The notes beneath the pieces were generated by a model, which was not told the DNA's origin, did no database searches, and saw only the letters and a program-made list of their open reading frames with translations. From assembly GCA_903858055.1 (NCBI GenBank), contig CAIOHM010000032.1:1-21619 (forward strand): 21,619 bases of DNA, read 5' to 3'. The translations under genes and the position numbers were made by a program. The stretch comes from an uncultured delta proteobacterium (GTDB lineage: Bacteria; Myxococcota_A; Polyangia; Polyangiales; Polyangiaceae). Shown one piece after another: positions 8,265 to 14,439 of the stretch. Position 1 is the first letter of the stretch, and each line of letters begins with the position of its first letter.

Positions 8265-10211
8265 ATGTCTTCCGAAACGAACGCCCCCGAGACCGAAACC
8301 ACCGCCGTCGCCCCCGAGGCTGCGGCCCCCGTTGCTCCCGTCGCCGCCGAGGCTGCCGAGGCTGCGGGCGAAGAGCACGACGACGCCGAGGGCGACGAAG
8401 CGGGCGAAGAAGAGGCCGCGGCCGAGGGCGCCGAGGGTGCGCCTGCCGACGGTACGGCCCCCGCGAAGAAGAAGCGCCGCCGCCGCAAGAAGAAGAAGGC
8501 GGCCGGTGCCGAAGGGGCAACCGCCGAGGGCGCCGAGGGTGCGCAAACGGCTCCGAAGGGCGACCCGAACAAGAAGGTCGTTCGCGAGGTGCGGGCGCCC
8601 AAGGCGGCGTTTTACCGTTCGTACAACGTCGGCGATCAGGTCTTCGGCAAGATCACCGAGGTGACCCCGAACGCGCTCTTCATCGACCTCTTCGACAAGG
8701 GCAAGGCGGTCTTCGATCTCCGTGAGATCGCGCTCCTCGAGGCTTCCGAGGCGCAGCGCGCCGAAAACGAAGCAGCGATCGCCGCGGCCGAGGCGGCCGA
8801 GGGTCCTGCTCACGCCGAAGAGGCGACGGAAGCGGCGGCAGCGGCCGAAGTCCAAGCCGAGGGCGTGTCGGCCGAAGGCGCGGAAGCGACCGAGGCAACC
8901 GAGGCAACCGAGGCGGCCGCCGAGGCTCAGGCCGAGGGCGCCGAGAAGGCCGAAGAGCGCCTCATGCCTCCCATGCCCCCGATCGTGCTCGAAGTCGGCG
9001 CGAACTTCGTGGGCATCGTCCACAACGACGGGGGCCGCGGTGGCCTCGTGGTGCTCACGCGCTTTCCGAAGCGCGGCACCCTCGCGAAGCCGCGCGTCCG
9101 TGAGGCGCTCGAGAAGAAGACGACGATCGAAGGCCTCGTCACCGGCGCCATCAAGGGCGGCGTCGAGGTCGACGTCGACGGCCTCCGTGCCTTCGCGCCC
9201 GCGAGCACGATGGACGTGCGCCCCGGCGCCGACATGAAGCCCTTCGTGGGCCACCGCCTCGACTTCCACGTCACGAGCTACGGCAAGCGCGGTCGCGACA
9301 TCGTCCTCTCGCGCAAGGACCTGGTCGAAGCCGAGTACAAGAAGCTCCGCGCCGAGCGCCTCTCTACGCTCGTCGTCGGCGAGACGGTGAAGGGCCGCGT
9401 CCGCACGGTCGTCAGCTTCGGTGCGTTCATCGACCTCGGCGGCGTCGAGGGTCTCGTGCCGCTCCAAGAGCTCTCGCACAACCGCAGCGACGGCCCGTCG
9501 GACGTCTTCACGGTGGGTGAAGAGGTCGAGGTCAAGCTCATCCGCGTGGACGAGAAGGGCAAGATCTGGCTCTCGCGCCGCGCGCTCCTCGAAGACCCGT
9601 GGTCCTCGGTCGCCGCGAAGTACGCGGTCGGCACGAAGCACGCGGGCAAAGTCGTGCGCATCCAGCCGTTCGGCGCGTTCGTCGAGCTCGAGCCGGGCAT
9701 CGACGGCCTCATCCACGCCGCCGATCTGAGCTTCGAGCGCTTCGATGACATTCACAAGGTGGTGAAGGTCGGTCAGAGCCTCGAGGTCGTCGTCTCGAGC
9801 CTCGAGATGGGTCAGCGCCGCATCGCGCTTTGCCCACACAACGCCGAGGTCGACGGGGAAGAGGCCCAGCGTGTCATCCCCAACAAGTCGGTGAAGGTGA
9901 AGGTCGTCAGCCACGAGCCTGCGGGTCTCGTGGTGCGCATCATGGGCGTCGTCGGCCGTGGTTCGCGCGCGTTCATCACGGGCGCGGGCACGGGCACCGC
10001 GCGCGGCACGGATCTCAAGAAAGAGTTCCCCACGGGCACGGTGCTCGAGGCGAAGGTCGTCGAAGTCGACCCACGCCGCGGCGAAGCGAAGCTGAGCGTG
10101 AAGGCGCTCCGCGACGACGCCGAGCGCAGCGCCTACAACCAGTACCGCAAGGAAGTGACGAAGAGCTCGAAGTTCACGCTCGGCGATCTCCTCGCGAAGC
10201 GCGGCTCCTAA
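8265..10211 (+). CDS. Multi-S1-domain RNA-binding protein
   Basis: This 648-aa protein has consecutive S1 (OB-fold) RNA-binding repeats. Two are textbook: residues about 368-440 (GETVKGRVRTVVSFGAFIDL) and 452-522 (GTKHAGKVVRIQPFGAFVEL). A divergent repeat lies at about 286-354 and another at about 540-618. The first repeat begins at about 120 (YNVGDQVFGKITEVTPNALF) but is interrupted after about 158 by an 80-residue Ala/Glu-rich insert and seems to resume at about 243. The N-terminus (1-66) is acidic and Ala-rich, followed by a KKKRRRRKKKK knot (68-78), plausibly a second nucleic-acid contact. It resembles ribosomal protein S1 paralogues, but its layout differs from canonical RpsA, so I give no symbol. 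The role is probably in translation or mRNA binding. The start is ATG 8265 with Shine-Dalgarno AGGAA ten nt upstream. An intrinsic terminator follows. Confidence 0.88.
   Translation: MSSETNAPETETTAVAPEAAAPVAPVAAEAAEAAGEEHDDAEGDEAGEEEAAAEGAEGAPADGTAPAKKKRRRRKKKKAAGAEGATAEGAEGAQTAPKGDPNKKVVREVRAPKAAFYRSYNVGDQVFGKITEVTPNALFIDLFDKGKAVFDLREIALLEASEAQRAENEAAIAAAEAAEGPAHAEEATEAAAAAEVQAEGVSAEGAEATEATEATEAAAEAQAEGAEKAEERLMPPMPPIVLEVGANFVGIVHNDGGRGGLVVLTRFPKRGTLAKPRVREALEKKTTIEGLVTGAIKGGVEVDVDGLRAFAPASTMDVRPGADMKPFVGHRLDFHVTSYGKRGRDIVLSRKDLVEAEYKKLRAERLSTLVVGETVKGRVRTVVSFGAFIDLGGVEGLVPLQELSHNRSDGPSDVFTVGEEVEVKLIRVDEKGKIWLSRRALLEDPWSSVAAKYAVGTKHAGKVVRIQPFGAFVELEPGIDGLIHAADLSFERFDDIHKVVKVGQSLEVVVSSLEMGQRRIALCPHNAEVDGEEAQRVIPNKSVKVKVVSHEPAGLVVRIMGVVGRGSRAFITGAGTGTARGTDLKKEFPTGTVLEAKVVEVDPRRGEAKLSVKALRDDAERSAYNQYRKEVTKSSKFTLGDLLAKRGS
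8421..8544 (+). repeat. 22-bp exact direct repeat inside the S1 protein gene
   Basis: The same 22 bases occur at 8421-8442 and 8523-8544. They start GCCGAGGGCG and end CCGAGGGTGCGC, and encode AEGAEGA in the same frame both times. They flank the Lys/Arg-rich segment, and the offset of 102 bp is a whole number of codons, so recombination between copies would delete or duplicate the basic segment in frame. Confidence 0.9.
8889..8915 (+). repeat. 9-bp tandem repeat (three units) coding for Thr-Glu-Ala
   Basis: ACCGAGGCA occurs at 8889-8897 and 8898-8906, followed by ACCGAGGCG at 8907-8915. It encodes TEA three times (residues 209-217) in the Ala/Glu-rich insert of the S1 protein. The near-identity at DNA level points to recent slippage expansion. 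Confidence 0.85.
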
Positions 10212-10224
10212 GCAAGGGCGAAGC

Positions 10225-10262
10225 AAGCGGCGCCAGGTGCACCCCAGCACCGGGCGCCGTTT
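10225..10262 (+). terminator. Intrinsic terminator of the S1 protein gene
   Basis: The hairpin begins 14 nt after the stop codon. The outer stem CGGCGCC (10228-10234) pairs with GGCGCCG (10253-10259), then comes an A-G mismatch. The inner stem GGTGC (10236-10240) pairs with GCACC (10247-10251), with loop ACCCCA. TTT (10260-10262) follows and can itself pair with AAG at 10225-10227. The T-run is short, but the stem is very stable. Confidence 0.75.
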
Positions 10263-10626
10263 GCCATTTGGCCCAGGGCAAGGAGGAGCCGCGCGCCGCG
10301 CCCCGATGTTCTCTTCTCTCTTCTCTCTTCTCTCTCCCTCTCTCCCTCTCTCCCTCTCTCCCTCTCTTCTCCTCATCCCGAGTGAGGAGGCCTCAATGGC
10401 GAGCGCCGCGGCGGGCGTTGCGCGGGCGTGACCCGCACCGCGGAGAGGGCGCCAGGCTCGGCGAAAGGCTGAGGAAGCGGAGCGGCGGAGCCGCGGAGCA
10501 ACGAAGCCCAAGCCGAATGGAGCGCCCTCGCAGCGGGAGGACGCGCGCCCGCGCCGCCGCCGCGCGCGCCGCAAGAGTGCCCCGGAGCGAGCGGTCCCGC
10601 GCCGTCTCCACCGTCGCCTCGTCTCG
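10263..10626. other. Non-coding 364-bp stretch with simple-sequence tracts
   Basis: No frame here has a credible start, domain or codon bias on either strand. It holds a 66-base pyrimidine tract (10309-10374) and a hairpin CTCCTCA/TGAGGAG (10369-10375 with 10383-10389). GCGGAGC occurs three times at an exact 8-bp period (10477, 10485, 10493), and the right-hand part is very GC-rich. It lies between the S1 terminator and the 3-prime end of the minus-strand four-cysteine gene. Confidence 0.6.
10309..10374 (+). repeat. 66-base homopyrimidine microsatellite tract
   Basis: Every base from 10309 to 10374 is C or T. It contains two TTCTCTC heptamers (10314-10327), then four perfect TCTCTCCC octamers (10331-10362) and a partial fifth. 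Such tracts can adopt triplex (H-DNA) structure and slip during replication. It is far outside the base composition of the surrounding DNA. Confidence 0.95.
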
Positions 10627-10944
10627 TCAGTGAAGTTTCACCTGCACCACACGCACCCAAACCGTCCGCCGTCGCGAGCACCGCTTGCACTGTACAACGA
10701 GCTCCCGCAGGAGCGCCGAGCCCTCGTGTCGCACGCGGTGGTCCACCAGCTCCAGCGCGCCGTCGCACGCAAGGCACGCGAAGTGAAGCGCGCGCGGCTC
10801 GACGAGGCTCGCGCTCGCGACCTCGATCGGCCTCTCGGGGCTGCCGCCCGCTTCGATCGCGGCGAGCTTGGCCTTGGCTTCGGTGAGCTTCTGAGCGTCG
10901 CGCGCGGCCTCGCGGGCCAGGGTTCGAGGGCGTTTCGGGGGCAT
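10627..10944 (-). CDS. Small four-cysteine, zinc-ribbon-like protein
   Basis: This 105-aa protein has a basic N-terminal helix (about 5-31, REAARDAQKLTEAKAKLAAI) and two CxxC knuckles, CLAC (Cys57, Cys60) and CKRC (Cys86, Cys89), 25 residues apart. That is the pattern of a single structural zinc ribbon. The C-terminus is beta-prone and basic (SRRRTVWVRVVQVK). I do not recognise a named family. A nucleic-acid or protein-binding adaptor is plausible but unproven. The same frame is open 40 codons further upstream, but those residues are Ser-rich and cross the divergent ComFB gene. I therefore use the ATG at 10942-10944. The gene is divergent from the ComFB gene, 73 bp away. Confidence 0.72.
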   Translation of the reverse strand: MPPKRPRTLAREAARDAQKLTEAKAKLAAIEAGGSPERPIEVASASLVEPRALHFACLACDGALELVDHRVRHEGSALLRELVVQCKRCSRRRTVWVRVVQVKLH

Positions 10945-11017
10945 TGGTCGCTTCGGTGCGCAGGTTTCCGCGCTCGTGTCGTGAGAATGGCCTATCATCG
11001 GGAGACCGGAGACGGCC
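10945..11017. promoter_or_regulatory. Divergent promoter region between four-cysteine and ComFB-domain genes
   Basis: This 73-bp spacer must drive both genes. On the plus strand TATCAT (10993-10998) is the most AT-rich -10 candidate, followed by the Shine-Dalgarno GGAG (11008-11011) six nt before ATG 11018. No clear -35 is seen at 17 bp. Joint regulation of the two genes is possible. Confidence 0.45.
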
Positions 11018-11314
11018 ATGGCACGCAAGTGGTACGACGACGACGAGCTCGACATCCTCATCAACCGGAACCACGAGATGGTCCTCGACGCGGTCGAGGC
11101 CTACCTCGAGGAGAAGCCCGACTTCTGCCGGTGCCGTGATTGCCGCCTCGATCTCGCGGCGATCACGCTCAACCGCGCGCCGGGTCGCTACTACGTGAGC
11201 GAGTACCACATGAAGTACTACGGCGAGGGCGACGAGGGTCCCGACGACCGCCGTGTGCGACGCATCGTGAACGAGGCGGCCGCGGTCGTGACCCGCCGTC
11301 CTCACCACGACTGA
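11018..11314 (+). CDS. ComFB-domain protein
   Basis: This 98-aa protein closely follows the late-competence ComFB domain. It has an N-terminal helix (NRNHEMVLDAVEAYLEEKP, about 17-34), a cysteine cluster CRCRDC (Cys37, Cys39, Cys42), the LDLAAITLNRAPGRYYVS block (44-61) typical of the family, and a C-terminal helix (DRRVRRIVNEAAAVV). In Bacillus subtilis ComFB is part of the comF operon, although it is not needed for DNA uptake. Cyanobacterial ComFB-domain proteins have been reported to bind cyclic dinucleotides. No comFA or comFC gene is nearby, so a competence role is not indicated. A c-di-GMP enzyme about 3 kb away makes a receptor role a reasonable inference. It starts at ATG with a good Shine-Dalgarno and is followed after 6 bp by the SUFU-domain gene, so it is probably the first gene of an operon. 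Confidence 0.83.
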   Translation: MARKWYDDDELDILINRNHEMVLDAVEAYLEEKPDFCRCRDCRLDLAAITLNRAPGRYYVSEYHMKYYGEGDEGPDDRRVRRIVNEAAAVVTRRPHHD

Positions 11315-11320
11315 GGCGGC

Positions 11321-12352
11321 GTGGCTGCGCTCCTCGAGCGAACGAACCCGTTCGGTAACCTCGTGGCGACCGTCGACGACGACGGCCGCTGCGTCTATCT
11401 TTACGTGCATCATGCACAGTTTCGCGGCTGGGGCTTTCGGCCCTTGTGGCTCGCGAATCGCCCCTACGAGGGGCCGAGCGTCCAAGGGCAGGCGCCGCGC
11501 CTCGACGCCGACCGCACGGATCATCCCGCGGGGCACCCGGGCTTCGCGGCCGAGGACCTCGAGGTCGTGTGGACGCCGAGCGGCGACGGGGTCTTCCTGG
11601 TCCACGCGGGCGAGCTCCTCGCGCACTTGCCTGGCGTGGACGAGACCCTCGGGAGCCCGGGCTTCGCGCGCCACGCGCTGAAGAAGGACCGGTACGCGTG
11701 GCCGCTCGCTGCAGCGCCGCGGGACCTCTCCGAACAGCTCGCCGAGGCGCGGGCGTTCTGGAGCGACGTGCAGACCGCGGAAGCCTGGCAACGCGCCCGC
11801 GACCGCATGCTCGCGGCGGGGCGTGAGGCCTACGGCGAGCACGAGGCGTATTGGGCCATCGACGAGAGCAAGTGGCCGCCGCTCGGGGTCGCGCGTTTCG
11901 CGCGCGGCGAGCACAAGGTCTTCACGACCGTGGGCATGAGCTTGCCGCGGATGCCCGCGCCCACGGACGCAGGGCTCGACCGTACGGAGATCGCGTTCGC
12001 CGTGCGGGGCGAGGGGCTCGAGGAGAACGGCGGCTGGTGCGTGCAAACGGCGGGCTGGCTCGGGCGTTACCCTTGGAGTTGGTACACGCCCCTCGAAGAT
12101 GGCGCGCTCCTGATGGCGCCGACGGCCCACGCGACCTGGTTCGCTCCCGACCGCTCGGCCGTCTTGCTCGTCGAAGATCGCGCCGCATGGGGGGCCGAGG
12201 CGAGCGTCGAGATCGTTGCGCCGCCTGGCGTGCGCCTGCTGTGGGCGTTGTTCCTCACGGCGGATGAGGTGAAGACGATCGAGCTTCGCGGCCACGAGGC
12301 CTTCCGCACGCGCTTCCTCGAGACCAAGCGCTCGCTCGTCTTCGAGCGCTAG
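11321..12352 (+). CDS. SUFU (suppressor of fused)-domain protein
   Basis: This 343-aa protein begins with a GTG. The C-terminal half (about 185-338) resembles bacterial suppressor-of-fused domains. It has a KVFTTVGMSLPRMP opening strand, RTEIAFAVRG, a TAGWLGRYPWSWYTP segment, and the family-typical ending VRLLWALFLTADEVKTIELRGHEAF. The N-terminal half (about 1-180) starts FGNLVATVDDDGRCVYLYVH and contains many tryptophans. I do not recognise it as a named domain. SUFU domains are scaffolds in animal Hedgehog signalling, and bacterial members have been linked to immunity against polymorphic toxins. No toxin gene lies next to this one. No signal peptide is seen. It follows the ComFB-domain gene by 6 bp, so translation is likely coupled. 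Confidence 0.72.
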   Translation: MAALLERTNPFGNLVATVDDDGRCVYLYVHHAQFRGWGFRPLWLANRPYEGPSVQGQAPRLDADRTDHPAGHPGFAAEDLEVVWTPSGDGVFLVHAGELLAHLPGVDETLGSPGFARHALKKDRYAWPLAAAPRDLSEQLAEARAFWSDVQTAEAWQRARDRMLAAGREAYGEHEAYWAIDESKWPPLGVARFARGEHKVFTTVGMSLPRMPAPTDAGLDRTEIAFAVRGEGLEENGGWCVQTAGWLGRYPWSWYTPLEDGALLMAPTAHATWFAPDRSAVLLVEDRAAWGAEASVEIVAPPGVRLLWALFLTADEVKTIELRGHEAFRTRFLETKRSLVFER

Positions 12353-12382
12353 TTCGCTGCATTCTGCACGGAGTCCGTCGTC

Positions 12383-14428
12383 ATGAGCACCCTCGTTGAG
12401 TCCGTTTCCGCAGCGATCCCCGGCCTCCCGGTTCGCGACGACGAGGCCGATCGGCTCTCGTACGCCCGAGACCTCTGGCCGCGCCACCACCTCGCGGTGC
12501 GCGCGGGGCGTCCGCTCGACTCGAAGCCTGCGGCGATCGCGTGGCCTCGCTCCACGGAGGAGGTCGCGGCGATCGCGTCGTACTGCGCGGAGCGCGGCAT
12601 CGCGATGGTTCCCTTCGGCGCGGGGAGCGGCGTGTGCGGTGGGGTGCTCCCCGGTCAAGACGCGCTCGTCGTCGACGTGAAGCGCATGGAGACCTTTCGG
12701 CGCATCGACCGCGAGTCTCGCCTCGTCGATGTCGAATGCGGGGCCATGGGCGTGCCCTTCGAAGAGCGGCTCGGTCGCGCAGGCCTCACACTCGGGCACT
12801 TTCCGTCGTCCATCCTATGCAGCACCGTCGGCGGATGGATCGCGGGCCGCGGCGCGGGCCAATGCTCTGGGTACTACGGCAAGATCGAAGACATGGTCGT
12901 CGGCCTCGAACTCGTGACCGCCAAGGGTGACGTCGTTCGCGCACGCGCGCGCCAGAACGGTCCATCGCTCGTTCCGCTCCTGGTGGGCAGCGAGGGGACC
13001 TTGGGTATTCTCACGAGCGCGCTCCTTCGCGTGCAACCTGCACCGACCACGCGGGCGCTCGCCTCGTGGAGCTTCCGATCGACGGAAGAGGCATGGGAGG
13101 GGATGCGCGAGCTCTTCCAGTCGGGGCTTCGACCGGCGGTGCTTCGCCTCTACGATCCCTTCGACGCGATGCTCGCGCGGATGGGCGCCGTGAAGAAGCC
13201 CAAGGCGAAGAAGGCCGCCTCCAGTGACGACGACGGCGTGATCCCGGGTATGGGCGCGTCGTTCTTGCGCACGCTCCTTCAGCAGCCGACGCTGCTGAAC
13301 GAGCTCGTCGACAGCAAGTTTGGTTCCTTCGCGCTCGGCGGGGCCCTCGTGGTCGCCGTCTGGGAGGGCGTCGGCGATCGCCCCGGGCGCGAGCTCGCGC
13401 AGGCTCGCGCGATCATGGAGCGCATGAAAGGGCGCTACGACGGAGAGGGCGCGGCCGCCCGTTGGCTCGCGCACCGCTACTCGGTTTCCTACCGTCAAGC
13501 GCCAGTCATTCGGAGCGGCCTCTTCGTCGACACGTTCGAGGTCGCGGCGCCGTGGTCGAAGCTCGGCGCGCTCTACGACGGCGTGCGCGAAGCCGTGCGA
13601 GGCAAGGCCTTCATCATGGCGCACATGAGCCATGCTTACCCCGACGGCTGCTGCATCTACTTCTCCTTCGCAGGCAGCGCGGGCGAGGGCAGCGGGGCCT
13701 GGGATGCGCGCTGCGAGGAGCGCTACGATGCCATCTGGCGCGACGCGATGGCCGCGGCGAACGCGGCGGGCGGCACCGTGGCTCACCACCATGGCGTGGG
13801 GCGCTCGAAGGCACCGGCTTTGCGTGCAGAGCTCGGCGCGGGCGTCGACGTCATCCGCGCGGTCATGAAGGCGATGGACCCGGCGGGCGTCTACAACCCG
13901 GGAAACTTGCAGAGTGCACATCCCATCCCGGGGTCCCAGGAGCAGCGGGCGCCCGCGGGCGGCATCGCCGTCGATCACGCGAGCCTCCTCGCGCACGTGA
14001 GCGCCGAAGCGAAGGTCGGCGAGGTCGAGCGTGCCCTGCGTGCCCAGGGGCTGACCCTCGGTCTGCAGAGCCTCCCGAGCGAGGAGACCACCGTGCGCGC
14101 GTTCGTCGACGCGGGTCTGCCGGGGACGCGTGACCGTTGGCACGATCCGGTCGATCAGGACGTTTCGGGCTACATGGCGCGCACCGCCAAGGGCGCTCTC
14201 GTCACCTACGCGCCCGGGCCGCGCCGTGCGGCGGGGCCGGATCTCTGGGGCCTCGTGCGCGGCGCGCGTGGGCGCTTCCTCACCGTCGAACAGGCTTGGC
14301 TTCGCGTTCACCGGGTCGGGGTCGAGCGGCCCGAAGCTCCGCACGCGCACTTCGACCGGAACCCCGCGCTCGCACAAGACGAAGCGCACGTGCTCGACGT
14401 CATCGCCGAGCGCGTCGCATCGGTGTAG
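12383..14428 (+). CDS. Alkyldihydroxyacetonephosphate-synthase-like FAD enzyme
   Basis: This is a 681-aa flavoprotein of the VAO/PCMH fold. The FAD-binding half includes PFGAGSGVCGGVLP (77-90) and VGSEGTLGILTSALLRV (201-217). The substrate half carries the residues essential in mammalian alkylglycerone-phosphate synthase. Arg255 in PAVLRLYD corresponds to guinea-pig Arg419. Tyr426 in DGCCIYFSF corresponds to Tyr578. The triple histidine HHHGVG (468-473) corresponds to His615-617. That enzyme swaps the acyl chain of acyl-DHAP for a fatty alcohol, forming the ether bond of ether lipids, which myxobacteria are known to make. Related FAD oxidases of lactate/glycolate type lack the HHH. After the usual end (NPGNL, 505-509) about 170 extra residues follow. 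The ATG has Shine-Dalgarno GGAG at 12370-12373. Confidence 0.85.
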   Translation: MSTLVESVSAAIPGLPVRDDEADRLSYARDLWPRHHLAVRAGRPLDSKPAAIAWPRSTEEVAAIASYCAERGIAMVPFGAGSGVCGGVLPGQDALVVDVKRMETFRRIDRESRLVDVECGAMGVPFEERLGRAGLTLGHFPSSILCSTVGGWIAGRGAGQCSGYYGKIEDMVVGLELVTAKGDVVRARARQNGPSLVPLLVGSEGTLGILTSALLRVQPAPTTRALASWSFRSTEEAWEGMRELFQSGLRPAVLRLYDPFDAMLARMGAVKKPKAKKAASSDDDGVIPGMGASFLRTLLQQPTLLNELVDSKFGSFALGGALVVAVWEGVGDRPGRELAQARAIMERMKGRYDGEGAAARWLAHRYSVSYRQAPVIRSGLFVDTFEVAAPWSKLGALYDGVREAVRGKAFIMAHMSHAYPDGCCIYFSFAGSAGEGSGAWDARCEERYDAIWRDAMAAANAAGGTVAHHHGVGRSKAPALRAELGAGVDVIRAVMKAMDPAGVYNPGNLQSAHPIPGSQEQRAPAGGIAVDHASLLAHVSAEAKVGEVERALRAQGLTLGLQSLPSEETTVRAFVDAGLPGTRDRWHDPVDQDVSGYMARTAKGALVTYAPGPRRAAGPDLWGLVRGARGRFLTVEQAWLRVHRVGVERPEAPHAHFDRNPALAQDEAHVLDVIAERVASV

Positions 14429-14439
14429 CGACCTCGCGT

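Noticed and set aside
8010..10574. 854-codon minus-strand open frame over the S1 gene
   Set aside because: Antisense shadow; residues mirror the codon bias of the S1 gene and no domain is visible.
10373..12799. 808-codon minus-strand open frame over the ComFB, SUFU and FAD genes
   Set aside because: It crosses three well-supported plus-strand genes and a real minus-strand gene in another frame; composition is that of a shadow.
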